A stretch of 24,463 nucleotides of DNA from M3007 sp046160345. GTDB taxonomy: Bacteria; Bacteroidota; Bacteroidia; Chitinophagales; Saprospiraceae. Shown here piece after piece: positions 1 to 7,805 of the stretch. How positions within the stretch are numbered: the stretch's first letter is position 1; every line of letters begins with the position of its first letter. The translations under genes and the position numbers were made by a program. The stretch spans positions 1 through 24,463 of the forward strand of contig JBJXGO010000012.1 of assembly GCA_046160345.1 (NCBI GenBank), in the 5' to 3' direction. The notes beneath the pieces are model-generated. The model saw nothing but the letters and a program-made list of their open reading frames with translations. It had not been told where the DNA came from and made no database searches.

Positions 1-894
1 TTGCCACAATCGTCCATAGCCGTATAAGTCCTTGTCTGTGAACGGGTACAGCCCGTGCTGATGACCGTTCCGAGCCCCGAAGTAATGAGTGTTGCCCCGC
101 ATGCGTCCGTCGCGGTGGCTACCCCAGCAGCTGGGATACCCGTCGGGTTACAGCCCAAGTTAGAACCCTGAGGACAAAATGTAAACGTAGGTGGCGTCAG
201 ATCTTCTGTCCAAGAGAACTCCTGTTCGCAGGTGGCTGTATTGCCGCAGCCATCAGTAGCCGTGTAAGTCCGGGTTTGATAACGCAGGCAGCCATCCGAA
301 GTAATAGAGCCAGTAGAGGATGTGATCCCCGGCGTGCCACAATCATCGGTAGCTGTGGCTGCTCCTGGAGCAGGAAGGCCGTTTGGATTACAGCCTAAGT
401 CATCGCCCGGAGGACAGACCGTGAACACTGGCGGTGTTATATCCACTGTCCAGGTAAAAACTTGTGCGCAAGTAGCCGTATTGCCACAAGCATCCGTTGC
501 CGTGTAAGTCCTTGTCTGCGAACGGGTGCAGCCCGCGCTGGTGATCATCCCGAGGGCCGAGCTTATTGTCGGCGTGCTGCAAGCATCCGTGGCCGTGGCT
601 ACTCCTGGTCCAGGAACACCTCCCGTTGGGTTGCAGCCGAGATAGGCCCCAGCAGGACAGAGCGTGAACGTGGGTGGTGCATTGTCCTCCGTCCACGTGA
701 ATACTTGTGTGCAGGTGGCCGTGTTGCCACAACCGTCTGTAGCGGTATAAGTCCTTGTTTGTGAACGATTACAATCAGTGCCGGTTATCGTACCGAGCAT
801 CGTAGTAATACTGGGTGTACCGCAATTATCCGTAGCTGCAACCACCTCTTCAGGAGGTAAGCCCGATGGGTTGCAGCCAAGATCGGAACCCAAT
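1..894 (-). repeat. Tandem HYR-like coding repeats, period 240-243 bp
   Basis: Equivalent positions (the Cys-Pro codons beginning each repeat, read as ggaca on the plus strand) fall at 172, 412, 655 and 895, giving periods of 240, 243 and 240 bases. The segment encoding the RTYTATDxCGNTATC motif recurs near 4, 247, 484 and 727. The repeats stay in frame and the differences of three bases are whole codons. The array continues past the left edge. Confidence 0.85.
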
Positions 895-2144
895 GGACAG
901 GAAGTGATCACCGGTGCCACAATATCGTCCACGGTAACCGTATTGGAGCAAGATGAAGTACACGTACCTGATCCAACTGTCAGCGTCAAGGTGTAAGTAG
1001 TATCACAAGTTGAAGATGCTATGATATCCACACATCGCTGGTTTGACATGCCGCTTATTGTCCCGCCTCCTGAAATTTTCCAAGCATACGATGCTTGGGC
1101 TACAGGCCCGCAATATTGCGTTAATGCTCCCGGGCAAACAGGGTTGGCACCAATAATTAAACAAGTTGGGGCAATAGGTGCAATTCCAGATATATTGATC
1201 GGATTACAATAGCTTCCATTACCGGAGGGTGTCATCGTTATGTTGTAGTTCGCCCCAGCCGGGTATGTAACAGTCACGCTGCCTGTATTCACATTCGGCA
1301 TAGCATCTGCTGTCGTGAATGTCAGAGGGCTTGGATTGGTCACAATAGAAGTAGAGCCCGGCGCCGTCACAGTCACAGTAGTATTGGTACCGTTCAGATT
1401 TTGTACAACGGTGTAAGACCCATCTGGATTGCAAATAAATGAAGGGGCGCCATTGGCGAACAAAGAACAAACATCGCCACAGCCAAAACGAGCTTTGAAA
1501 GTGAAGTCAAAATCGTCATTAGAGCCATTAGTGGCGTCTTTTTTCCACACGACCAAATATAGATTTGTTGGCAGATTAAATATCGGCGTAATAAAAGGTT
1601 GAGGAGACCAGCCGGTGAAGTTAGTTCCACAGGCAATCAAGCCTGACAATTTTTTACAATCGCCAGAAAGGCCGTTGCCACCAGCTCCACACGTAGATGC
1701 TGTTGAGTAGTATAGCGCCCATTCTAAATCATAATTTCCAGTCGCAATGGTCTGGAAATCATAAATGCCCGCAAAAGGCCGAACGTCAAAATTGAACCAA
1801 GCGATTTTTTGCCCGGCAAATGGAGGGTCAACAGCTACAGGAAGGTTTGTGTTTGGATCTTTACAGCCCCCGGGCGTTATGGTGAATTCAGCAGGAACAT
1901 AGGTGGTGTTGTCGTCAATCCCCGACTCTGTATCCGCTGAATTACCACAGCGGACAATCCCTAAAGGGTCTGGAGCATTGTTTGCATCGTTCACACCGCA
2001 ACCAGCACCTGTCCAGTGCGCCCCTCTGTCCCAACGGTAAGCGTTACAGGGAGAACCTGCCTGAGCGCCTACCTGGGTACTAAAGATGCATAATAACAGG
2101 AAAAGGCCAATTGAATTTGTAAAAGAAGGATAATGTTTTTTCAT
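1..2144 (-). CDS. Secreted HYR/Ig-like repeat giant, N-terminal part (runs off left edge)
   Basis: The frame is open from an ATG at 2144 to base 1, giving 714 codons with no stop, so the C-terminus lies outside the window. The protein starts MKKHYPSFTNSIGLFLLLC, a clear signal peptide ending near AQA. Residues about 26-230 form a Cys-rich N-terminal domain with WSPQPFITP and ARFGCGDVC motifs, resembling the adhesive beta-sandwich modules that head many Bacteroidota surface proteins. Two or three Ig-like segments follow (about 235-405). From about residue 407 there are HYR-like repeats of 80-81 residues, each with a CP..LGCNP segment, a DxCG segment and an RTYTATDxCGNTATC segment. The paired cysteines fit a protein oxidised outside the cytoplasm. 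I infer a surface adhesin or structural protein and expect a T9SS sorting domain at the missing end. No Shine-Dalgarno is present; the leader is A-rich. Confidence 0.85.
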   Translation of the reverse strand, partial: MKKHYPSFTNSIGLFLLLCIFSTQVGAQAGSPCNAYRWDRGAHWTGAGCGVNDANNAPDPLGIVRCGNSADTESGIDDNTTYVPAEFTITPGGCKDPNTNLPVAVDPPFAGQKIAWFNFDVRPFAGIYDFQTIATGNYDLEWALYYSTASTCGAGGNGLSGDCKKLSGLIACGTNFTGWSPQPFITPIFNLPTNLYLVVWKKDATNGSNDDFDFTFKARFGCGDVCSLFANGAPSFICNPDGSYTVVQNLNGTNTTVTVTAPGSTSIVTNPSPLTFTTADAMPNVNTGSVTVTYPAGANYNITMTPSGNGSYCNPINISGIAPIAPTCLIIGANPVCPGALTQYCGPVAQASYAWKISGGGTISGMSNQRCVDIIASSTCDTTYTLTLTVGSGTCTSSCSNTVTVDDIVAPVITSCPLGSDLGCNPSGLPPEEVVAATDNCGTPSITTMLGTITGTDCNRSQTRTYTATDGCGNTATCTQVFTWTEDNAPPTFTLCPAGAYLGCNPTGGVPGPGVATATDACSTPTISSALGMITSAGCTRSQTRTYTATDACGNTATCAQVFTWTVDITPPVFTVCPPGDDLGCNPNGLPAPGAATATDDCGTPGITSSTGSITSDGCLRYQTRTYTATDGCGNTATCEQEFSWTEDLTPPTFTFCPQGSNLGCNPTGIPAAGVATATDACGATLITSGLGTVISTGCTRSQTRTYTAMDDCG

Positions 2145-2183
2145 TTTTGGTTGTGTTAATAAATGAACAAAATCGGTTATAGG

Positions 2184-2202
2184 TGTCGTGTTAATCACGA
2201 CA
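2184..2202. promoter_or_regulatory. Short inverted repeat upstream of the left repeat giant
   Basis: TGTCGTG and CACGACA form perfect 7-bp arms around the 5-base spacer TTAAT, centred about 49 bases upstream of the ATG at 2144. It could be an operator or a leader hairpin. No regulator is identifiable, and chance is not excluded for arms this short. Confidence 0.3.
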
Positions 2203-2269
2203 ACGATCTCAGTTTCAAAACAACACGCAAGGAGGGCCAGCAATAGGGAGGATTATGAAGAAAAAGGTC

Positions 2270-2503
2270 CTATATTGATGTAGATAAAGAATTGGGCATA
2301 CCATTATGCGCAATTCCAAGGAACATTTTTCGCCAAAAAAAGCCGGGCAGGATAGAAAAGTCGAGAAAAACTAGGAGTACAAATATAATTGGGTTCAATT
2401 TGCAAACCCAAGCTATAACTAATAACGAAGCCAAAGAAACGATCAGTTTCGAATAATCTCCAAATTTTAACAATATATTTCTAAACCGTCTTTTGTTCAC
2501 CAT
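2270..2503 (-). CDS. Possible small two-span membrane protein
   Basis: An ATG at 2503 opens 77 codons ending with TAG at 2270. The product has a basic start (MVNKRRFRN) followed by two hydrophobic stretches, around LIVSLASLLVIAWVC and PIIFVLLVFLDFSILPGFFW, so it would be a two-helix inner-membrane protein. I do not recognise the family. The frame can be extended upstream to 2596, but that would run through the terminator hairpin at 2521-2560, so the internal ATG was chosen. It lies just after that terminator with little room for its own promoter, and the base composition is AT-rich, which easily produces hydrophobic frames. It may therefore be spurious. Confidence 0.3.
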   Translation of the reverse strand: MVNKRRFRNILLKFGDYSKLIVSLASLLVIAWVCKLNPIIFVLLVFLDFSILPGFFWRKMFLGIAHNGMPNSLSTSI

Positions 2504-2520
2504 TCCATAGCAAGAACAAA

Positions 2521-2560
2521 GAAAGCCTGCCCGCAAATTCAAATTGCAGGCAGGCCTTTC
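2521..2560 (-). terminator. Intrinsic terminator of the 1684-residue HYR giant
   Basis: Arms GAAAGCCTGCC and GGCAGGCCTTTC pair with one bulged base, and GCAA/TTGC extends the stem inside. Read on the minus strand the hairpin begins 38 bases after the stop at 2599 and is followed by the T-rich run TTTCTTTGTTCTT. This fits factor-independent termination of the gene ending at 2599. Confidence 0.75.
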
Positions 2561-2598
2561 TTGTCTTGGGCACTGATCGCCCGTTAGTATGCGCAAAA

Positions 2599-5500
2599 CT
2601 ATCTGTTTACCTTTACCAGACGTCTGGTTTGTACGCCATCAATGCCTTTAAGCGATAGATAGAAGACGCCCGCGGGCAGGTCTTTTAGTGAAATTTCAAC
2701 CGTATTATTTCCAATGGTTGTTCGAATAATCTGAACAACATATAAGGCGCGGCCATCTGAAACCTGGATTTTCATTTCACCCGCTGACTCACTTTCAAAA
2801 CTCAATATAACGACATCTATCGCCGGATTGGGTACAAGGTTAATTCCCCAAATATTGTCAGCCGAAGCCTCCTCAGACCGCCCCTGACCTGGCCGTTCGC
2901 AAGGTGCGTTCAAGCCACAGTCCACCCGGAAATGGTTCAAGTTGTCAAGCGCAGCATTGAGCATGGATGGAAGACCCGCGGGGTAGTTGCCAATAAATCC
3001 TTGCAGGTACTGGTTGGTTAAATTCAACAAATCTTGTACCGTTGAGTTTTGCGCCAAATCCTTCAGGAGGGCAAACTCCACGAGACAAGGCGGCAAATTG
3101 TGCAAATTCTGTACGCCAAGGTCACGGTTAATGAAGTGGAGGTTATACCAGATGTTGAGTTGTAAGGCTAAAGCATTGGCAGCCAATTGGTTGTTCAATG
3201 ACCCATCCTGGTTAGACAGCGTATTTGGAAGCGGGCAGCTAAAGTTTCCTGTGGGCAAAAACCCAATATTACCGCTGCCAAAAAGCATTTCCTGAACGCA
3301 AGCCGCGTCGGAGGCCGAGACGGTATGATTGGCTCCACCTGCTGTCACAGGGCCATACTGCGCGAGCAATGCCTGAAGCGCAGTTGTTGTTGACATGCCT
3401 GCTACCGTGCCGTTCGGGTCTCCCCAGGAAGATTGGGAAGCGGTGCAAAGTTGATTGCAGCTGCCTGTGGCAAGAAAGGTTACAGAACAGGCCGAGGTCA
3501 CTTTGCCACAGTGGTTTTTGGCTGTGAACGTGTAGGTTCTGTGCAATACATTGTTCAATGGTTGCCCACTATCGCTCAAAATTTTTATCGAAACGAATCC
3601 TCCTGCACAGTCGCCAGTTAACTGTGTTTTGATATAATTAAATAATTGAGCCGGGCCTGGAATATCGTTCACACAAACCAGTTTTAAGGTATCCGGGCAA
3701 ACGAGGGTTGGTGAGTCGGTTTCTTCCACATAAAACACCCTTTCGCAATTGGCCTGATTCCCACAACCATCTGTTGCTGTATAGCGATGTGCCACCGTCA
3801 TCATCCATCCCGGACAGCCGGTACCGTTGGTCCAGGTGTCTGTAAGGGTAGTAGTCACGCCGCTGCAATCGCTGGCGTCTATCGAAGAAGGATCTGGAAG
3901 CGGAACGTCTTCAATGCATGACAAAATAAGATTATCATTGGGCGGGCATGCCAATGTTGGCGGCGTGTGGTCCACCACGGCAAAAGTGGCAGTTGTTTTT
4001 GAAATGTTTCCACACTCATCCTTGGCCCGGAACTCGTAGGTTTTACGCCAGGTATTCCCGCATCCGGTATGCTCGCTGATCTGTACTTTCTCCAGTTCTA
4101 CTTCCCCGCAATTGTCTTCTGCAACCACCCCGGCATTGCTGTCCAGCCAGTCATAAAAGGCATTTTCACCATTGTCATCGGAGGAATCGCATTCCAAGTC
4201 AACGCTTTGCGGCGGAGTAGAGAACACGGGCGGTGTTTGATCCACCACCGTAAAGGAGGCATCGCGGAAAGATGAATTCCCACATTCATCGGTAGCAATA
4301 AAGCGGATGTTTTTATGGAAAGTATTTCCGCAGTCTATGTAATTGCTTTGAAATGGGCTGTCTTCGTGCGAATAGGTGATTTGAGCGCAATCCTGCGCGA
4401 CCGAACCGCCACGATTATCGAGAAAGGCCTGGAATTCGATTTGATTATTTGGCCCACATTCAACTACCTGATTTTTCGGCAGCACCAAAAACTGCGGAGC
4501 ATTGAAATCTGTCACTGTGATCACCTGACTGGCCGTAGCGCTGTTGCCACAAACATCCGTTGCACGCCAAGTGCGCGTGAGGATTTTCCAAACAGGGCAA
4601 ATGCCGGGGACTTCCGTTTCTCCAAGGAAAACTACCGTGGCGCCGCTGGTACAATTATCGCTCGCTGTTGCAATACCCACGCCCGGAATGAGGTAGCAGT
4701 CCACAGTCACATTGGCGGGTACGAAAGTAAATACAGGTGGGGTTTGATCGTTGACCGTAATGACTTGGGTACAGGAACTGGTGTTTCCACAAAGATCAGC
4801 AGCACGATATTGACGTGTGAGGGTGAAGCGATTAGCGCAGGTTTGGTTGCTGATGGTATTGGAGAAGAAACTTGGCGTGATGGAGCCACCACAGTTATCG
4901 CTACCAGTCACTAAAGCAGGATTTGGTGCAGGCACTTGTTCAGCGCAGGAAAACGTTTGTGGAGCGGGACAAGTGATCGTTGGGCTGGTTTGGTCGTTTA
5001 CCGTGATAGTTTGGGTGCAGTTTTGCGAATTGTTGCACACATCAACGGCAAAATAGCTGCGCGTGATGGTAAAGCGGTTCGCACAAGTTTGGTTGGATAT
5101 TGCATCTGAGGGGAAATTGGTGACGGTAACTGTCCCGCCGCAATTATCACCCACGCCCGTCACCGAAGCGGTGTTTGCCGCTGGCACCTGACTGGCGCAC
5201 GAGACCGTCACATTGATTGGGCAGGTCATCGTAGGCTTGGTTTGATCGTTGACCGTAATCACTTGCGTACAAGTAGCCGAATTCCCGCAAGCATCGCCGC
5301 CTTTGTAGGTGCGAGTCAGGGTTAATCGATTGGCGCAGCTCTGATTACTGGTTACCTCACCCACAAAAGATCGGCTTATGCCTACTTGACCTGCACAGTT
5401 GTCCGTTACTCCAAGCAAACTCACATCTACTGCCGGAACCTGGCTGACACAAGTAAGGTTAAGCGGGCCGGGGCAAGTGACCGTCGGCGGGGTTTGGTCG

Positions 5501-7653
5501 TTGACGGTGATTGTTTGGGAGCAGGTGGCGGTTTGCCCACACTGATCGGCGCCTTTATAAGTACGCGTGATGGTGAGCTTATTGATACAGAATACGTTGC
5601 TGTTCGCATCGCTGAGGTGTGTGATGGTTACATTGCCGGGGCAATCATGCGTTTCCAAAACGTCTGAGGGATCGGCCTGCGGAACGTTGTTCGCACAGGA
5701 AACGGTCAGGTGGGGCGGGCAAGTCAACACGGGCGGGGAGAAGGAGCAAGGTTCCACGATGATGCCAGTATTTGTGCCAATAATGCAGTTGTTGTCTGCG
5801 GTAAACTCGGCGCCAATAGTAGTGGTACCCCCATCAGCCCTGTATCGAATGCCAGTGAAGGTGTGCATATTGCCTACCAGATCACCCACAGGAACGTCTG
5901 GATCGCCACCGCCAGGTACAAAATCAGGGCCAGGGCTGATCTTCAGGAATCCTGTGGCCGGCGGGTTTTCAAACTCAACGGTCACGTCGAGGGTGAAAAA
6001 GTCGTCGGTGGGGTCCACGGTTCCATTATCGTCGCAAGGGCCTTGATTGGATCTATCAATATTTGTAAAGGCACAAGCCCCTCCACCGTTTGAACAGGAG
6101 TTTACCGAAGGGCCTGTGCCGGGCAATTCACAGAGCACCGCAGGAGGGCTTACTCTGACTATGCTGGCATTAATATCTGTAATTTGTCCATCTGCCCGAA
6201 GCTTCACCCCAGTGAAGGTATGGGTCAGGTTGGTGCCGACTGGAACTGGTTGTATGAAATAAAACCCGATCACATCAGTCCCTCCAAGTTGAAGGTTGTT
6301 AGTACCTATATGTGAGTTTGAAAAAAGCACGTCAATATCTACGGTAAAAAAATCGTCTGTGTCATCGCCGGGTGTGCCGTTGTCGTTGCACTGGCCGATG
6401 TTATTGAACGAGAAACCGATGATTTCACAGGAACCTCCGTTAGAGCAAGGTTGAACCATCAAATTGCCAGTCACATCAGCAATACAAGCTGGCTCATCCG
6501 TCCAGTTTACCTGCACCTCGGTTTGTGTGCCATCAGCTTTGAATTTCACATCCTGAAAAATATGTTGCAGACCGCTGATGTTGTTCCGATGAACCTGGTA
6601 AACCCCGATTTGGTCGCCTCCCGGGGCAATTTGCAGGAAGCCATCACCCGGAGGGAAAATGAAAACGGCCCGTACGTCTTTCAAAAAATAATCGTCGCTG
6701 GGGTCGCTGGGGGTTCCGTTGTCGTTGCATGGTCCGGTGGAGCCCGAAAAATTTGCTTCCAAAAATTCACACCCAGAGAGTACGGTAATGCTAAAAGTCA
6801 TATCGGGGCCCTGGCAGTTGCCCACCGTAGCATGTACAGTAAAAGTACTGGTGAGGGGGCCATTAGAACTATTTCCCGCGCTGAATGAGGGCAAATTGCC
6901 CGTGCCGCTGGTAGCCATGTCGGGGTTGGCGATGTCCTCCGGAGTGCGAGTCCAGTCAATCGTTGCCCCAGGCACGTTGGCGGTAAAAACCGTGGCCGGA
7001 ACTACATCGCCTTCGGTAACCGTGATGTTAGCTACTTGAGTGACCGTTACCTGAGTCGTGGTAGCAAAAACCTCGATGTCGTTATCGGAAGCCACCACCG
7101 AAGTACCAATGCGCATCGTGCCACCAGCAGATGGAGTGCCGCCACCCGCAGCGGCCCCATATCCGTAAAGACGATAAGTGACCGATTGGGAATTTGGCGA
7201 AATGCTCTCACTAAATGTGAACGCCGTAGAGGTTGTAGTTACTGTGACGGTGCCAATATTGGCCGAAAAACCATCGCTACTGCAACGCAAGGTGGCGGTG
7301 TTAGGGCCGGTTGCCGAGCTCCGCAGCACGATTTTGAGGGTAGTAGGATTAAAAAAAAGGCAATTTATGGTGTTGATCGTGAACTCATAGTAGTCATTTC
7401 CAGCGATGGCGTCGGCGAGCGTAGTCGGTGTTGAGCCTGTAAACCAGGCAGACGAGTTCATAGAGCCTCCCCCAGTTGTGGCTGTGACGCCCGCGCCGCG
7501 GGTAAGCCCTGAGTTCGTAAAGTTTGGGCTATTGTTAGTACCCGCACTATTGGCCTGGTCGCCGGGTTCAGCGCTGAGCTCCCAGTGCACAACTTGGGAG
7601 CCTGCGGTTAAGGAAAAAAGACTGAGGAGCAATAGCAAGAGGAAGTTTTTCAT
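2599..7653 (-). CDS. T9SS-secreted HYR-repeat giant (1684 aa)
   Basis: The ATG at 7653 is chosen because it opens a signal peptide (MKNFLLLLLLSLFSLTAGSQ); an in-frame extension to 7731 adds a non-signal-like leader. Approximate domain order: N-terminal beta-sandwich (20-205), an Ig-like segment (205-295), three repeats of about 115 residues each opening with a C(N/D)DNGTxxDxxDD motif (about 308, 424 and 539), nine HYR domains (about 636-1394), a Cys-containing domain of about 190 residues beginning CTASQSSWGDPNG, and a T9SS type-A sorting domain (about 1600-1684) with VPNPAID and a terminal LVKVNR. HYR domains are Ig-like adhesion modules; the Asp-rich motifs suggest calcium binding (inference). 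The expected fate is export by Sec, passage through the T9SS and attachment to or release from the cell surface. A terminator follows at 2521-2560. The ligand is unknown. Confidence 0.9.
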   Translation of the reverse strand: MKNFLLLLLLSLFSLTAGSQVVHWELSAEPGDQANSAGTNNSPNFTNSGLTRGAGVTATTGGGSMNSSAWFTGSTPTTLADAIAGNDYYEFTINTINCLFFNPTTLKIVLRSSATGPNTATLRCSSDGFSANIGTVTVTTTSTAFTFSESISPNSQSVTYRLYGYGAAAGGGTPSAGGTMRIGTSVVASDNDIEVFATTTQVTVTQVANITVTEGDVVPATVFTANVPGATIDWTRTPEDIANPDMATSGTGNLPSFSAGNSSNGPLTSTFTVHATVGNCQGPDMTFSITVLSGCEFLEANFSGSTGPCNDNGTPSDPSDDYFLKDVRAVFIFPPGDGFLQIAPGGDQIGVYQVHRNNISGLQHIFQDVKFKADGTQTEVQVNWTDEPACIADVTGNLMVQPCSNGGSCEIIGFSFNNIGQCNDNGTPGDDTDDFFTVDIDVLFSNSHIGTNNLQLGGTDVIGFYFIQPVPVGTNLTHTFTGVKLRADGQITDINASIVRVSPPAVLCELPGTGPSVNSCSNGGGACAFTNIDRSNQGPCDDNGTVDPTDDFFTLDVTVEFENPPATGFLKISPGPDFVPGGGDPDVPVGDLVGNMHTFTGIRYRADGGTTTIGAEFTADNNCIIGTNTGIIVEPCSFSPPVLTCPPHLTVSCANNVPQADPSDVLETHDCPGNVTITHLSDANSNVFCINKLTITRTYKGADQCGQTATCSQTITVNDQTPPTVTCPGPLNLTCVSQVPAVDVSLLGVTDNCAGQVGISRSFVGEVTSNQSCANRLTLTRTYKGGDACGNSATCTQVITVNDQTKPTMTCPINVTVSCASQVPAANTASVTGVGDNCGGTVTVTNFPSDAISNQTCANRFTITRSYFAVDVCNNSQNCTQTITVNDQTSPTITCPAPQTFSCAEQVPAPNPALVTGSDNCGGSITPSFFSNTISNQTCANRFTLTRQYRAADLCGNTSSCTQVITVNDQTPPVFTFVPANVTVDCYLIPGVGIATASDNCTSGATVVFLGETEVPGICPVWKILTRTWRATDVCGNSATASQVITVTDFNAPQFLVLPKNQVVECGPNNQIEFQAFLDNRGGSVAQDCAQITYSHEDSPFQSNYIDCGNTFHKNIRFIATDECGNSSFRDASFTVVDQTPPVFSTPPQSVDLECDSSDDNGENAFYDWLDSNAGVVAEDNCGEVELEKVQISEHTGCGNTWRKTYEFRAKDECGNISKTTATFAVVDHTPPTLACPPNDNLILSCIEDVPLPDPSSIDASDCSGVTTTLTDTWTNGTGCPGWMMTVAHRYTATDGCGNQANCERVFYVEETDSPTLVCPDTLKLVCVNDIPGPAQLFNYIKTQLTGDCAGGFVSIKILSDSGQPLNNVLHRTYTFTAKNHCGKVTSACSVTFLATGSCNQLCTASQSSWGDPNGTVAGMSTTTALQALLAQYGPVTAGGANHTVSASDAACVQEMLFGSGNIGFLPTGNFSCPLPNTLSNQDGSLNNQLAANALALQLNIWYNLHFINRDLGVQNLHNLPPCLVEFALLKDLAQNSTVQDLLNLTNQYLQGFIGNYPAGLPSMLNAALDNLNHFRVDCGLNAPCERPGQGRSEEASADNIWGINLVPNPAIDVVILSFESESAGEMKIQVSDGRALYVVQIIRTTIGNNTVEISLKDLPAGVFYLSLKGIDGVQTRRLVKVNR
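3470..5750 (-). repeat. Nine HYR domain repeats inside the giant
   Basis: Nine units of about 80-90 residues, most starting TPP or a variant followed by TCP, and having DNC and (R/T)xTxxDxCGN motifs with a closing ITVNDQ or similar. Units 1-4 are most alike. Units 6 and 7 lack the central TCP cysteine, are longer and Asp/Glu-rich, and unit 9 is divergent. Boundaries are approximate. Confidence 0.8.
5990..6745 (-). repeat. Three Asp-rich CxDNGT repeats inside the giant
   Basis: Three units spaced about 115 codons apart start with CNDNGTPSDPSDDYF, CNDNGTPGDDTDDFF and CDDNGTVDPTDDFF, and each continues with a G(F/Y)-rich strand, a HxFxxxxxRADG motif and a closing Cys. The acidic N-terminal loop is the most conserved part and looks like a metal-binding loop; that function is an inference. 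Confidence 0.7.
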
Positions 7654-7743
7654 TGTATCGAACGGTTGTAAAAAGTAATGGTAAGTGTATGTACTTTCCA
7701 TTCGTGTCGGCACTTTGAAAAAGCTAACCATCCTAAAAAATAA

Positions 7744-7778
7744 TAACTTTTCGAAAGTTTCAAACTTTCGAAAAGTTA
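7744..7778 (-). terminator. 35-bp perfect palindromic hairpin with T-run
   Basis: TAACTTTTCGAAAGTTT (7744-7760) and its exact reverse complement (7762-7778) flank a single base, C7761. On the minus strand it lies 27 bases after the stop at 7806 and is followed by TTATTTTTT, so it most likely ends the transcript of the 319-residue secreted protein. It also sits about 90 bases upstream of the HYR giant's ATG, where it could insulate or regulate that gene. Confidence 0.65.
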
Positions 7779-7805
7779 GGTCTGCCTCCTGTGTCCGCGA
7801 AGCAG

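Larger units (their letters stand above)
2145..2598. other. Intergenic region between the two repeat giants
   Basis: This 454-base gap holds a small inverted repeat just upstream of the left gene (2184-2202), a terminator hairpin for the gene on the right (2521-2560), and a doubtful small membrane-protein reading frame (2270-2503). Nothing else is recognisable. Confidence 0.6.

Noticed and set aside
400..732. 110-residue minus-strand frame in the left repeat region
   Set aside because: It is in a different frame from the HYR-like gene, which runs open through the whole area with signal peptide and domain motifs.
1..920. Possible CRISPR or other non-coding repeat array
   Set aside because: The period is about 240 bases, the units are coding and in frame, and differences are whole codons.
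4315..4914. 199-residue plus-strand reading frame
   Set aside because: It lies entirely antisense to the HYR giant, has no start signal or recognisable motif, and arises from the repeat gene's codon bias.
7654..7731. N-terminal extension of the HYR giant
   Set aside because: It would put 26 non-signal residues before an obvious signal peptide; the internal ATG at 7653 is preferred.
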